Assembly (NCBI GenBank): GCA_002162685.1
Contig: MAAQ01000019.1
Location: 1 to 64,000, forward strand
Length of the DNA stretch: 64,000 bases
Source of the DNA: Flavobacteriales bacterium 33_180_T64
Lineage (GTDB): Bacteria > Bacteroidota > Bacteroidia > Flavobacteriales > Flavobacteriaceae
Direction of reading: 5' to 3'
Shown here: piece by piece, positions 8,377 through 17,940 of the stretch
Layout: each line of letters opens with the position of its first letter
Numbering within the stretch: the stretch's first letter is position 1
Notes under the pieces: model-generated
Told to the model about the DNA's origin: nothing
Seen by the model: only the letters and a program-made list of their open reading frames with translations
Databases searched by the model: none
Program-made: the position numbers and the translations under genes

Positions 8377-8916
8377 TTAACTATTTATTAAATATACAGA
8401 GTCTTCACCGTCGTTTTCAACCCAGTTTACTTTTACTTTTTCTTCATTAATAGCATCTACTTGACGACCTCTATAATTGGGTTGAATTGGTAAATGTCTA
8501 CTAAAACGTCTGTCAATTAATGTAAGAAGCTCAATTTCATTTGGTCTACCAAATGATTGAATAGCTGTTAATGCTGCTCTAATACTTCGACCTGTATATA
8601 GGACATCATCAATAAAAACAATATTTTTATTTTCGACTATAAAATCTATTTCGGTAGTATTAGCTTCTAAAATTTTTTCTCCTCTTCTGAAATCATCTCT
8701 AAAGAATGTAATATCTAAATGACCTAACTGTATATTTTTAATTTTGTAATCCTCTTTAAGCATTATTGCTAAACGGCTAGCAAGAAACGTCCCTCTTGGC
8801 TGTAACCCAATAAGAACTGTATTAGAAAAGTCATTATGTTTTTCAATGAGTTGACAAGCCAATCGATGAAGAATGATGTTTACCTCTTTAGCATTAAGTA
8901 ATACTTTTTGACTCAT
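8377..8916 (-). CDS. pyrR: PyrR: pyrimidine regulator / uracil phosphoribosyltransferase
   Basis: The 179-residue type I phosphoribosyltransferase has the PRPP-binding motif IVFIDDVLYTGRSIRAAL, the N-terminal LIGLQPRGTFLASRLA segment and LIDRRFSRHLPIQPNYRGR. In Bacillus this family binds pyr mRNA to control attenuation and also makes UMP from uracil. Here the leader between the predicted promoter and the start codon is only about 20 bases and the downstream gaps are 4-6 bases, so no attenuator fits. The enzyme role, or a different regulatory target, is more likely in this operon. Confidence 0.95.
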   Translation of the reverse strand: MSQKVLLNAKEVNIILHRLACQLIEKHNDFSNTVLIGLQPRGTFLASRLAIMLKEDYKIKNIQLGHLDITFFRDDFRRGEKILEANTTEIDFIVENKNIVFIDDVLYTGRSIRAALTAIQSFGRPNEIELLTLIDRRFSRHLPIQPNYRGRQVDAINEEKVKVNWVENDGEDSVYLINS

Positions 8917-8941
8917 ATGGTTTCCAAACGTATTTGGTGAA

Positions 8942-8972
8942 CAAAGTTAAGGTAAAAAATCAGGGTTTGCAA
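8942..8972 (-). promoter_or_regulatory. Bacteroidota-type promoter of pyrR operon
   Basis: On the minus strand TTG (8970-8972) is followed by 20 bases and TAACTTTG (8942-8949). This fits the Bacteroidota consensus TTG-N17-23-TAnnTTTG. The transcript would begin near 8935, about 20 bases before the pyrR start codon. Confidence 0.72.
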
Positions 8973-8987
8973 TGGTTTTATATTACA

Positions 8988-9019
8988 ATAAAAAAGCCTC
9001 TCATTTCTGAGAGGCTTTT
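8988..9019 (-). terminator. Terminator of rpsA
   Basis: Arms AAAAGCCTCTCA (8992-9003) and TGAGAGGCTTTT (9008-9019) make a perfect 12 bp stem with a TTTC loop. The A run at 8990-8995 on the plus strand gives the U tract on the minus-strand transcript. It separates rpsA from the pyrR promoter just downstream. Confidence 0.88.
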
Positions 9020-9040
9020 GAGTATTAAAAATTTAGGAAA

Positions 9041-10876
9041 TTATTTTTTTCCGTCCATTTTATCTTTAAGCGCTTGTAAAGCATCATTAGCATCACCTAA
9101 AGTTGGTTTTGCTTCTGCTGCTTGAGCTTCTTGCTTCTTAACAGCTGCTTTTACATTAGCCATTTCTTCTTCTTTGAAGATAGCTGTATGAGATGCTACT
9201 ACACGTTTAAATTCTTTGTTAAATTCAATGATTTTAAACTCTACAGATTCACCTTTCTTAAGCTTGTTTCCGTCTTCTTTTTCTAAGTGACGTGATGGTA
9301 CAAAAGCAACGATATCTTCGTTAAAGTCAATTGTAGCACCTTTGTCAACGATTTCAGCAATCTCAGCAGTATGCGTTGTTCCTAAAGCGAACTCAGTTTC
9401 ATACTTATCCCAAGGGTTATCAGTAGTTTGTTTGTGACCTAAAGATAATTTACGTCCTTCAACATCTAATTCTAATACAACAACGTCTAAGTTATCTCCT
9501 ACGTTACAGAATTCACTTGGATGTTTGATTTTCTTAGTCCAAGATAAATCTGAGATATAAATTAATCCGTCGATACCTTCTTCTAATTCAACAAAAACAC
9601 CAAAGTTTGTAAAGTTACGTACGATACCTGAATGTTTAGAACCTACAGGATACTTCGTTGTAATATCTGTCCATGGATCTGGAGTTAATTGCTTAATACC
9701 AAGAGACATTTTACGATCTTCTCTATCTAATGTTAAGATAACAGCTTCGATTTCATCTCCTACAGATACGAAATCTTGAGCAGAACGTAAATGTGTTGAC
9801 CAAGACATTTCACTTACGTGAACTAATCCTTCTACACCTTCTTCTACTTCTACAAATGCACCGTAATCTGCAATTACAACAACTTTACCTTTTACTTTAT
9901 CTCCAACTTTTACAGTATCACCTAAAGCTTCCCAAGGATGTTTGCTTAATTGTTTAAGACCTAATTGAATTCTAGACTTATCTTCATCAAAGTCTAAGAT
10001 TACAACATTTAATTTTTGATCTAATTCTACAATTTCATTTGGATGATTAATTCTTGACCAAGATAAATCTGTGATATGAACTAATCCGTCAACACCACCA
10101 AGATCAATAAACACACCATAAGACGTAATATTCTTAACGATACCTTCTAATACTTGACCTTTTTCTAATTGACTAATGATTTCTTTTTTCTGTTCTTCAA
10201 TATCAGCTTCAATAAGAGCTTTATGAGAAACTACTATGTTTTTGAATTCGTGGTTGATTTTCACAACTTTAAATTCCATAGTTTTATTGACATACTGATC
10301 GTAATCTCTAATAGGCTTCACATCAATTTGAGAACCTGGTAAGAATGCTTCAATACCAAATACGTCAACGATCATACCACCTTTAGTTCTGCATTTTACA
10401 AAACCATTTACGATTTCACCAGTATCATGTGCACTATTTACACGATCCCATGCTTTAATAACACGAGCTTTTCTGTGAGATAATACTAATTGACCTGTAG
10501 CATCTTCACGTACATCAATTAATACTTCTACTTTATCACCAACTTTTAAATCTGGATTGTAACGAAACTCATTAAGAGAAATTACACCTTCAGACTTTGC
10601 GTTAATGTCAATAATAGCATCACGATCTGTAATGTGAATAACTGTACCTTCTACAACTTCGTCATCTAAGGTATCCACAAAATTCTCAGATACTAATTTT
10701 TCAAATTCTTTTAATTGTTTTTCATCAACAGGATCAATTCCTTCTTCGTAATTGTGCCAATTGAAATCTTTTAAGAATTTTTCTGGGTTTGCTTGAGCCT
10801 CAGATTTTTGAGGAGCCTCAACTTTAGGAGCTTCAGTAGTTGCTACTTCAGCTTGTTTTGTTTCTTTTTCAGACAT
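9041..10876 (-). CDS. rpsA: 30S ribosomal protein S1
   Basis: The 611-residue product has an acidic/alanine-rich N-terminal tail, then six S1 OB-fold repeats. Typical repeat signatures are GIVKNITSYGVFIDLGGVDG, GKVVVIADYGAFVEVEEGVEG and GIVRNFTNFGVFVELEEGID. Each is followed by a LVHVSEMSW-like strand. S1 binds mRNA and helps place it on the 30S subunit, which matters in a phylum with few Shine-Dalgarno sites. The C-terminal tail is Ala/Lys rich. It is a single-gene unit with its own promoter, a roughly 115-base structured leader and a strong terminator. Confidence 0.97.
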   Translation of the reverse strand: MSEKETKQAEVATTEAPKVEAPQKSEAQANPEKFLKDFNWHNYEEGIDPVDEKQLKEFEKLVSENFVDTLDDEVVEGTVIHITDRDAIIDINAKSEGVISLNEFRYNPDLKVGDKVEVLIDVREDATGQLVLSHRKARVIKAWDRVNSAHDTGEIVNGFVKCRTKGGMIVDVFGIEAFLPGSQIDVKPIRDYDQYVNKTMEFKVVKINHEFKNIVVSHKALIEADIEEQKKEIISQLEKGQVLEGIVKNITSYGVFIDLGGVDGLVHITDLSWSRINHPNEIVELDQKLNVVILDFDEDKSRIQLGLKQLSKHPWEALGDTVKVGDKVKGKVVVIADYGAFVEVEEGVEGLVHVSEMSWSTHLRSAQDFVSVGDEIEAVILTLDREDRKMSLGIKQLTPDPWTDITTKYPVGSKHSGIVRNFTNFGVFVELEEGIDGLIYISDLSWTKKIKHPSEFCNVGDNLDVVVLELDVEGRKLSLGHKQTTDNPWDKYETEFALGTTHTAEIAEIVDKGATIDFNEDIVAFVPSRHLEKEDGNKLKKGESVEFKIIEFNKEFKRVVASHTAIFKEEEMANVKAAVKKQEAQAAEAKPTLGDANDALQALKDKMDGKK

Positions 10877-10992
10877 GTGCTGAATTAAAATTTGTATTCT
10901 GTATGTTTAGAAAGAATTAAGCGATAACACACAGAAGCGTTATTGTTTTTATATCATTTATCCCTTTTACCTCTCTAAGTCTCGCTAAAAGG
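10877..10992 (-). promoter_or_regulatory. rpsA 5' leader with hairpins
   Basis: The predicted transcript starts near 10990. Its first bases form CCTTTTA (minus strand, 10992-10986), which pairs with TAAAAGG (10969-10963) across a 16-base loop. A weaker hairpin (ATAAC/GTTAT, plus strand 10924-10928 and 10939-10943) follows before the AUG. A long folded leader on a ribosomal protein gene suggests autoregulation by S1, but this is inference. Confidence 0.5.
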
Positions 10993-10996
10993 AGTG

Positions 10997-11026
10997 CAAA
11001 AATACATATTATTTACTATAAAACAA
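10997..11026 (-). promoter_or_regulatory. rpsA promoter
   Basis: On the minus strand TTG (11024-11026), 19 bases, then TATTTTTG (10997-11004): a full match to the Bacteroidota consensus. Confidence 0.75.
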
Positions 11027-11160
11027 AATAAATATAAGATTACATAACTCTCTGGATTTCAGAATTAAAAATGTTAAAATTCATATATCTCAAATATAAT
11101 TTTTGGCACGTAAATTGGTATATTTACAATAGTATTAACACTAAAATTAAAACAAATATT

Positions 11161-11538
11161 ATGGTAAGATCAAAATACCAAAGCGTATTAGACTTGGGAC
11201 AAACATTAAACATTGAGAATGGTGATGTAAAAGAAGAAAACGGTGTATTAAAAGTATCGGGAACTACAAAAACACAATACGAAAAAGATTTACTTTGGGA
11301 TAGCATCAAAGCTGCTGGTGGAGATAACCCATCAGATATCATGGCAGATATCAAAGTCGCAGATAGTTCTGTATATGCGAGACATACAGTTAAAAGTGGT
11401 GAGACTTTAGGTAAAATTGCTAAACATTATTATGGTAATGCTTCTAAATATCATGCTATTTTCTCTGCTAATTCTGATATTTTAAAGAATCCAGATGTTA
11501 TTCATCCAGATCAAGAATTAATTATACCAAATTTATAA
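11161..11538 (+). CDS. LysM peptidoglycan-binding domain protein, Kbp/YgaU-like
   Basis: I start at the ATG at 11161 (MVRSKYQSVLDLGQ); an in-frame ATG at 11071 would add 30 residues of unlikely, hydrophobic-aromatic composition, and a TATATTTA -7-like element at 11119 lies inside that stretch. The ~125-residue protein has an N-terminal BON-like segment (residues ~10-65: GDVKEENGVLKVSGTTKTQYEK) and a C-terminal LysM domain (YARHTVKSGETLGKIAKHYYG ... DVIHPDQELIIP). This is the layout of E. coli Kbp, a cytoplasmic potassium-sensing protein; no signal peptide is seen. The specific function is inferred. Confidence 0.85.
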   Translation: MVRSKYQSVLDLGQTLNIENGDVKEENGVLKVSGTTKTQYEKDLLWDSIKAAGGDNPSDIMADIKVADSSVYARHTVKSGETLGKIAKHYYGNASKYHAIFSANSDILKNPDVIHPDQELIIPNL

Positions 11539-11562
11539 ATTGGTAGAATTGTAAAATTAAAG

Positions 11563-11586
11563 AGCGACCTAGTGTCGCTTTTTTTT
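11563..11586 (+). terminator. Terminator after the LysM gene, overlapping the cmk stop
   Basis: AGCGAC (11563-11568) pairs with GTCGCT (11574-11579) and runs into eight T residues. The hairpin covers the stop codon of the convergent cmk gene. Confidence 0.7.
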
Positions 11587-12279
11587 ATGAAATGATTTAA
11601 TTTTTTCTTCGGAAAGTTTCAAGATAAACTCAAATTGTTCCTCTAAATTCATATTTGAATTATCAATTTCAATAGCATCGTCTGCCATAGTTAAAGGAGA
11701 ATCATCTCTTGTAGAGTCAATGTGATCTCGAGATTGAACATTATTAAGCACGTCTTCATAAGTAACCTCATCACCTCTTTTGATAAGCTCATCATAACGT
11801 CTTTGCGCTCGTTTCACTGCAGATGCCGTCATAAACAATTTTAATTCCGCATCAGGAAAAACAACGGTACCAATATCTCGACCATCCATCACTACGCCTT
11901 TGTTTATACCAAAGCCTTGCTGTTGTTTAACTAATAATAACCTTACTTCTGAAATTGTTGCAATTTGGCTCACAAATTGAGAGACCTCTAAAGTTCTTAT
12001 CAACGCTTCTACATTTTCTTCATTTAAGTAGACTTCAGCAAATCCTAATTTAGGATTAAACTTAAAACTAATATTAATGCTATCAAGTTGAGAAATAAGG
12101 CCTTCTTTATCAAAACAATCTAATTCTATAAATCCATTTCGCATAGCATAGAGCGTAACAGCACGATACATTGCACCCGAATCGACATAGACATAACCTA
12201 ATGCTTTAGCTAATCGCTTGGCTACAGTACTTTTTCCTGTAGATGAAAATCCGTCAATGGCTATGGTAGTTTTAATCAT
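11569..12279 (-). CDS. cmk: Cytidylate kinase
   Basis: The 236-residue P-loop kinase phosphorylates CMP and dCMP. The N-terminus IAIDGFSSTGKSTVAKRLA contains the family's degenerate Walker A. YVDSGAMYRAVTLYA and VVMDGRDIGTVVFPDAELK are the CMP-binding and catalytic segments, followed by SRDHIDSTRDDSPL. Length fits the bacterial family. The start codon overlaps the last base of the porQ stop, so the two genes are co-transcribed; this pairing is familiar in Bacteroidota. Confidence 0.96.
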   Translation of the reverse strand: MIKTTIAIDGFSSTGKSTVAKRLAKALGYVYVDSGAMYRAVTLYAMRNGFIELDCFDKEGLISQLDSINISFKFNPKLGFAEVYLNEENVEALIRTLEVSQFVSQIATISEVRLLLVKQQQGFGINKGVVMDGRDIGTVVFPDAELKLFMTASAVKRAQRRYDELIKRGDEVTYEDVLNNVQSRDHIDSTRDDSPLTMADDAIEIDNSNMNLEEQFEFILKLSEEKIKSFHKKKRH

Positions 12280-13298
12280 TATCTTAAATCGATTTGTATT
12301 CCAAAGAAATTGGTGTTAGAAGCTCCAGAATACCTAGCATGTGTATAACTAAATCTCATTTTATTGAGCTTAATACCTAAACCAAAAGATAATCCTGAAA
12401 AATTTCGTTGATCTAAAATACGTAATTCTTCAGCCCTTCTAAAGTTATATCCCATTCTTATGCTAAAACCACGTTCAGGGAATAATTCGGCACCAAGAAT
12501 TGTATGTCTAAGTAATTCATTAAGAAACCCAACTTTTTCCTGTGTTTGATTTCCATCTAAATCTGTTATTGCTCTTGAAGGGTTAGAAAACCCTATAGGC
12601 CAGGTTTGCAAATTTTCAAATGTAAGATGCCAACGTAAAGGCATATTCTCAAGTGTTTGTGATAATCCTAAATTTATTTCAAGGGGTAATTTTTCATTAA
12701 GGCCAGCATAGGTTACTATTTGGGTTCCAAAATTCCTAACAGTTAATGCTGCATGAAAATCTAACCGTTCATTAATATACATGGCTCCAAAATCTGCCGC
12801 GACACCTATTGAATTGTATTGTTCTAATTTTGAAGTAATCAGTTTTAGATTTGCACCAATATAAAAATCGGTATATGGAATTTGATAAGCATATCCTGCT
12901 GATAAAGCAGCTTCATTTCCAGTGAAGGTTCCTGTAGATACTCCATTTAAATCATAGCCATCAAAACTTCCGTAGTTAATATAGGTCATACCAATATGCA
13001 ATGTTTGCACATGTCTATCCCAAGTATAAGCATAAGCTGCAGTTCCATAACTAATACCTCCTAGATAACTCGAATAATTAATTGCCAATTGATTATCCAT
13101 TTCAGGATTAATCGTAGCAGGATTAAATAAACCACCTGTTACATCGTAATCATAATTAGTAATTACCTTTCCACCAAGTGCAGCTTGCCTAGGTGAGGCT
13201 ATTAAATTAAGAAATTGGTACGTTGATTCACCTCCTACTTGGGCAAAAAAAGTGGTTGTCATTAATAGACAAAAAATCGTGGTAATTTTCTTTAGCAT
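12279..13298 (-). CDS. porQ: Type IX secretion system protein PorQ
   Basis: The ATG at 13298 gives a clean signal peptide (MLKKITTIFCLLMTTTFFAQ); a TTG 12 bases upstream would add only MHTY in front. The mature protein (~320 residues) begins with the PorV/PorQ-type motif LNLIASPRQAALGG and ends with an aromatic strand, consistent with an outer-membrane barrel related to FadL. In the T9SS PorQ and PorZ belong to the attachment complex that anchors cargo to the surface. It is translationally coupled to cmk (1-base overlap). The assignment rests on the N-terminal motif and the cmk neighbour. Confidence 0.88.
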   Translation of the reverse strand: MLKKITTIFCLLMTTTFFAQVGGESTYQFLNLIASPRQAALGGKVITNYDYDVTGGLFNPATINPEMDNQLAINYSSYLGGISYGTAAYAYTWDRHVQTLHIGMTYINYGSFDGYDLNGVSTGTFTGNEAALSAGYAYQIPYTDFYIGANLKLITSKLEQYNSIGVAADFGAMYINERLDFHAALTVRNFGTQIVTYAGLNEKLPLEINLGLSQTLENMPLRWHLTFENLQTWPIGFSNPSRAITDLDGNQTQEKVGFLNELLRHTILGAELFPERGFSIRMGYNFRRAEELRILDQRNFSGLSFGLGIKLNKMRFSYTHARYSGASNTNFFGIQIDLR

Positions 13299-13372
13299 AT
13301 AAGTGTGCAAAGTAAATAAATCTATCTTAAAACGAATGTATGTCTATTTTATTTTTTGAAAAAGTATCTTTT

Positions 13373-14110
13373 CTATTTTAATTGAAGTTTTTGTCCAACT
13401 TTAATTAAATTACTTGTTAGGCCATTAAGCACTTTTAAAGCAGCAACAGTAGTATTTGTTTTTCTAGCTATACTATATAATGTATCACCTTTTGAAACGT
13501 TCCAAACATTTCCAGAATATAAAACATCAAAGTTTCTAACTCGTAATGATTGTCCAACTTTTATGAGTGTTGTTTCCAAATTATTTGCACTCTTAAGCGT
13601 TCCTAAACTCGCATTATAATGTTTAGATAGTGAATAGAGCGTTTCTCCTTTCTTTACTAAATGAAAATCGGAATTATTTTCCTCTTCTATGGTCGTTATA
13701 GATCCAGATGTATCATAGACCAAAATTGCAGCTTTTTTAGCTTTGTCTGAAGTTGTAATTACTTGTTCGCTATTTTTTTTTGCATCTGTTGAATCAATAC
13801 TTATAGTATTGATTGAAGTTAAAATCTCTTTTTTATAATGTTTATCAAGCGTATCTGATTTATTAATAGTCACTAGTTTTGTGCTATCAATTTTGCTAGA
13901 CTTAACTCTAATTAAATTCGTCTCTACTTCTGGCTTTTTCGAATTAATTGTTTTTGCGGATACCAAAACAACTTCTCCAGTTGTCACATTTAGTTTTGCT
14001 GGTTTTCCATTTAAAAGCACATCTTTATAAACTTCTGCTTGTGCAACAGCTCCAAAGCATGAAGCTGTTACAACACAAACAGTTATTATTAATTTAAAGT
14101 GTTTTAGCAT
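13373..14110 (-). CDS. Exported protein with two C-terminal LysM domains
   Basis: The ATG at 14110 opens a signal peptide ([24 protein letters not shown]); an ATG at 14125 is also possible. A middle region (~40-145) is rich in Ser, Thr and Lys and looks unstructured. Two LysM repeats follow: [21 protein letters not shown] and [21 protein letters not shown], each ending in LIKVGQ. It should bind peptidoglycan in the periplasm; no catalytic domain is present. The start lies inside the 3' end of lon (17-base overlap), so the two are coupled. Confidence 0.86.
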   Translation of the reverse strand: MLKHFKLIITVCVVTASCFGAVAQAEVYKDVLLNGKPAKLNVTTGEVVLVSAKTINSKKPEVETNLIRVKSSKIDSTKLVTINKSDTLDKHYKKEILTSINTISIDSTDAKKNSEQVITTSDKAKKAAILVYDTSGSITTIEEENNSDFHLVKKGETLYSLSKHYNASLGTLKSANNLETTLIKVGQSLRVRNFDVLYSGNVWNVSKGDTLYSIARKTNTTVAALKVLNGLTSNLIKVGQKLQLK

Positions 14111-16547
14111 TTTTAACCTTTTCATCTGTTAGCGCAAGCTTTAGAACATCACTCATGTCCTTTACATAATGAAACTTTAATCCTTTTACATATTCAGGTT
14201 TTATTTCATCAATATCTCGCTTATTATCTTCGCACAACAAAATCTCTTTAATTCTAGCACGTTTAGCAGCTAGTATCTTTTCTTTAATTCCGCCAACTGG
14301 TAATACTTTACCTCTTAAAGTAATTTCTCCTGTCATGGCCAAACTCTTTTTGACTTTACGTTGTGTAAACAAAGATACTAAAGAAGTTAACATAGTCACA
14401 CCTGCACTTGGGCCATCTTTAGGAGTTGCACCTTCTGGTACATGAATATGCACATTATAGAGTTCAAAAATTTCAGATTTAATTCCAAATTCTTCTGCAT
14501 TTGCTTTGATATATTCCATAGCAATAGTAGCAGACTCTTTCATTACTTTACCTAAATTTCCTGTAATAGTTAAATTCCCTTTGCCTTTAGATAAAATAGA
14601 TTCAATAAACAAAATATCACCTCCTACTCTAGTCCAAGCCAATCCAGTTACAACACCTGCAACATTGTTGTTTTCGTATTTATCGCGTTCTAATCTAGGT
14701 GCGCCTAATACATCTATAACATCTTCATTGGTTGCTTTAAGATTATAAGTGTCTTCCATAGCTATATTTTTAGCTGCATGACGCACCATTTTTGCTATTT
14801 GTTTCTCTAATCCACGAACTCCAGATTCTCTAGTATAACCTTCAACAATCTTTTCAAGTTGTGGTTTTGCTATTTTAAGATGTTTATGAGATAAGCCATG
14901 TTCTTCCAATTGCTTAGGTAATAAATGACGTTTCCCTATTTCTACTTTTTCTTCAATAGTATAACCACTAACATTTATAATTTCCATACGATCTAATAGT
15001 GCTGGTTGAATACTATTCAAACTATTAGATGTGGCAATAAACATCACTTTAGATAAGTCAAATCCCATTTCTAAAAAATTGTCATGAAATTCACTATTTT
15101 GTTCAGGGTCTAAAACTTCTAATAATGCTGAAGATGGGTCTCCTTGGTGCGAATTAGACAACTTATCGATTTCATCTAATACAAATACAGGGTTAGATGT
15201 TCCTGCTTTTTTTAAACTCTGAATAATACGTCCAGGCATTGCTCCAATATAAGTTTTTCGATGCCCACGAATTTCAGCTTCATCACGTAAACCACCTAAA
15301 GACATACGCACATATTCTCTACCAAGTGCTTCAGCTACAGATTTCCCTAAAGAAGTTTTCCCAACTCCTGGAGGCCCATACAAACAAAGAATTGGTGATT
15401 TCATATCATTACGCAATTTTAAAACTGCGAGATACTCTATAATACGTTCTTTAACATCATCTAATCCATAATGATCACGATCTAAAATAGTTTTAGCCTG
15501 TTTTAAATCGAATTTATCTTCACTAAATTCATTCCAAGGTAAATCTAAAAATAAATCTAGATAATTACGTTGAATAGAATACTCTGCTACTTGAGGATTC
15601 ATACGTTGCATCTTAGATAATTCTTTATCAAAATGCTCAGCAACTTCATCCTTCCAAAGCTTGTTTTTAGAGCGCATACGCATCTCTTCAATTTCTTCAC
15701 CAGACGAAACACCTCCACCAAGTTCTTCTTGGATCGTTTTCATTTGTTGATGCAAAAAATACTCACGTTGTTGCTGGTTCATATCACTTTGAACCTTAGA
15801 TTGAATATCATTCTTAAGCTCCAATTTTTGAAGCTCTATATTCATATATTTAAGTGTAGCAAGCGCTCTTTCTTTTAAATCATTAATCTCTAATAATTCT
15901 TGTTTTTCATTTACAGAAAGATTCATATTAGAAGACACAAAATTCACTAGAAAGGAATTGCTCTCTATATTCTTAATCGCAAAAGATGCTTCTGTTGGAA
16001 TGCTTGGACTATCTTTAATAATTTGTAATGACAAATCTTTGATAGACTCAATAATAGCTGAAAACTCCTCATTATCAGTAGCAGGCTTTGCTTCAGCAAC
16101 ATCATTTACTGTAGCTGTTAAATAAGGGTCTTCAGATACGACATCTTTAATTTCAAAACGCTTTTTTCCTTGTATGATAATTGTTGTATTACCATCAGGC
16201 ATTTTTAGCACTTTTAAAATTCGAGCTACGGTTCCTTTTTTGAAAATATCTTTTGCTGTAGGATCTTCAATTCGTTCATCCTTTTGAGATACAACACCAA
16301 TAACCTTGCTTCCATTATTAGCATCATTAATTAGTTTAATAGATTTATCTCTTCCGGCAGTAATTGGAATTACTACACCAGGAAATAAAACCGTATTTCG
16401 CAATGGTAGTATTGGTAATGAATCTGGTAGGATTTCATTATTTATTTCTGCTTCATCTTCAGGAGTCATTAAAGGAATCAATTCTGAGTTTTCATCAAAA
16501 TCCTGAAATGACAAACTGTCAAGCTTTAAAAATTTAGACTTCGCCAT
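14094..16547 (-). CDS. lon: ATP-dependent protease La
   Basis: The 817-residue enzyme is full length for Lon. The N-terminal substrate domain starts at [19 protein letters not shown] (~45-240), then comes a coiled helical linker, the AAA+ module with Walker A GPPGVGKT (391-398) and Walker [10 protein letters not shown] (~455), and the protease domain with the catalytic serine in DGPSAG (Ser714) and lysine in VGGIKEK (Lys757). It degrades misfolded and regulatory proteins in the cytoplasm. An in-frame 25-residue lead precedes the usual domain. The LysM gene overlaps its 3' end. Confidence 0.97.
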   Translation of the reverse strand: MAKSKFLKLDSLSFQDFDENSELIPLMTPEDEAEINNEILPDSLPILPLRNTVLFPGVVIPITAGRDKSIKLINDANNGSKVIGVVSQKDERIEDPTAKDIFKKGTVARILKVLKMPDGNTTIIIQGKKRFEIKDVVSEDPYLTATVNDVAEAKPATDNEEFSAIIESIKDLSLQIIKDSPSIPTEASFAIKNIESNSFLVNFVSSNMNLSVNEKQELLEINDLKERALATLKYMNIELQKLELKNDIQSKVQSDMNQQQREYFLHQQMKTIQEELGGGVSSGEEIEEMRMRSKNKLWKDEVAEHFDKELSKMQRMNPQVAEYSIQRNYLDLFLDLPWNEFSEDKFDLKQAKTILDRDHYGLDDVKERIIEYLAVLKLRNDMKSPILCLYGPPGVGKTSLGKSVAEALGREYVRMSLGGLRDEAEIRGHRKTYIGAMPGRIIQSLKKAGTSNPVFVLDEIDKLSNSHQGDPSSALLEVLDPEQNSEFHDNFLEMGFDLSKVMFIATSNSLNSIQPALLDRMEIINVSGYTIEEKVEIGKRHLLPKQLEEHGLSHKHLKIAKPQLEKIVEGYTRESGVRGLEKQIAKMVRHAAKNIAMEDTYNLKATNEDVIDVLGAPRLERDKYENNNVAGVVTGLAWTRVGGDILFIESILSKGKGNLTITGNLGKVMKESATIAMEYIKANAEEFGIKSEIFELYNVHIHVPEGATPKDGPSAGVTMLTSLVSLFTQRKVKKSLAMTGEITLRGKVLPVGGIKEKILAAKRARIKEILLCEDNKRDIDEIKPEYVKGLKFHYVKDMSDVLKLALTDEKVKNAKTL

Positions 16548-16775
16548 ATTATTTTTTTAGTCATTCTGTCATAAAAACAACAGAAGTATAGATTTATATT
16601 ATTTTAAATAACCACCCAAACACTGAATAACAACAGGTTAACAAGTTAAAGTAATTATATACCTTTATCTAATTTCAATAGTTATGCCATTACGTATCTT
16701 AAGAGTAAAAACTTTTTTTATCAAAAGTGTAACAATTATTCACACTTCGCATCTCTATATAAAAGCTTTTATTTA

Positions 16776-17336
16776 TTGACACTAACCATCCAAAATATAG
16801 AGCAGTTACTGCAGCTTTGCAAATCTGGCGACCAACATGCGCAAATGGAAGTCTACAATAGATATTACAAAGCAATGTACAACACAGCATACAGAATTGT
16901 AAAAAACAGTTTTGAAGCTGAAGACATTATGCAGGACTCATTTTTAACCGCTTTCACAAAGTTGGATAATCTTAAAGAGATTAAAACTTTTGGTTCATGG
17001 TTAAAACGAATCGTTATTAACAACAGTATATATCACTATAAAAAAAGTAACAAATATCAAGATGTTCCTTTAGATGATGTGTTATATAAAGTAGAAGATA
17101 ACAATGGTCTATCTCAAGATTATGAATTTAATAATCTTAAAGTGAATCAAGTTCTGGAGACTATGACAACACTTAAAGATAATTACAAGATGAGTTTAAC
17201 ACTTCATTTAATTGAAGGTTATGATTATGATGAGATTTGTGAAATCATGGATATTTCACCTGCAAATTGCAGAACAATGATCTCACGAGCTAAAGATAGT
17301 TTAAGAAAAAAATTACAGCCTTTAGCTGAATATTAA
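16776..17336 (+). CDS. ECF-type RNA polymerase sigma factor
   Basis: The 186-residue protein has sigma-70 region 2 (MYNTAYRIVKNSFEAEDIMQDSFLTAF) and region 4 with a helix-turn-helix (EGYDYDEICEIMDISPANCRTMISRAKDSLRKKL). No ATG lies before region 2, since the first internal Met is residue 24, inside it; a TTG at 16776 is the best start. A TACCTTTA element at about 16660 could be the promoter but leaves a ~110-base leader. The next gene encodes a single-pass membrane protein likely to act as its anti-sigma factor. Confidence 0.9.
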   Translation: MTLTIQNIEQLLQLCKSGDQHAQMEVYNRYYKAMYNTAYRIVKNSFEAEDIMQDSFLTAFTKLDNLKEIKTFGSWLKRIVINNSIYHYKKSNKYQDVPLDDVLYKVEDNNGLSQDYEFNNLKVNQVLETMTTLKDNYKMSLTLHLIEGYDYDEICEIMDISPANCRTMISRAKDSLRKKLQPLAEY

Positions 17337-17373
17337 ATAAAATACGTTCGTAAGGAATATTAATCAAAAAGAC

Positions 17374-17940
17374 ATGAAAAAAGATACTATTAATCAGTTA
17401 TTTAATCACCTTGAAGGAGAGTTCGACATAGAACAACCTGAGGCTGGTCATAACAATAGGTTTTTAGAAAAACTAAAGCAACAAAACAATCCTGTTGTTG
17501 ATAGTCAACCTAAAAAGAGAGGGTCTTGGACCCCATTCATGGCAATTGCAGCATCTTTGGTATTATGCTTTACAGTATTTACTGTAATGCAGCAACAAGA
17601 ACCAGAATTAATGGATTTAGCTAGTGTATCTCCAGAATTATCACAAACACAATCCTTTTTTACAACTGCAATTGAACAAGAAATAGCATCATTAGAATCA
17701 CAACGTTCTCCAGAAACAGAAGATTTAATCGAAGATGCTCTTAGACAATTAAGAGTTCTTGAAAAAGATTATGAACAGCTTAAAGTTAATTTAACCGAAA
17801 GTGGTAATGACAAGCGTGTTATATATGCTATGATTAACAACTTTCAAAACAGAATAGACATTTTACAAACCGTAATTGAACATATTGAAGAAGTCAAAAA
17901 TTTTAAATACAACCAAAATGAAAACACAAATACTATATAA
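17374..17940 (+). CDS. Single-pass membrane protein, putative anti-sigma factor
   Basis: The 188-residue protein has a cytoplasmic N-terminus of about 50 residues (NQLFNHLEGEFDIEQPEAGHNNRFLEKLKQQ), one membrane segment (~51-68, WTPFMAIAASLVLCFTVFTV), and an outside part with a coiled coil (EDALRQLRVLEKDYEQLKVNL). No zinc-binding anti-sigma motif is seen. Position directly after an ECF sigma gene, 37 bases away, is the main reason for the anti-sigma call. The next gene starts 23 bases inside its 3' end, so the operon continues. Confidence 0.75.
   Translation: MKKDTINQLFNHLEGEFDIEQPEAGHNNRFLEKLKQQNNPVVDSQPKKRGSWTPFMAIAASLVLCFTVFTVMQQQEPELMDLASVSPELSQTQSFFTTAIEQEIASLESQRSPETEDLIEDALRQLRVLEKDYEQLKVNLTESGNDKRVIYAMINNFQNRIDILQTVIEHIEEVKNFKYNQNENTNTI

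Noticed and set aside
8917-9040. Pyr attenuator upstream of pyrR
   Set aside because: The hairpin at 8992-9019 is the rpsA terminator on the minus strand and lies upstream of the pyrR promoter.
11071-11160. Longer N-terminus of the LysM protein
   Set aside because: The extra 30 residues have unlikely composition and overlap a -7-like element; ATG 11161 fits better.
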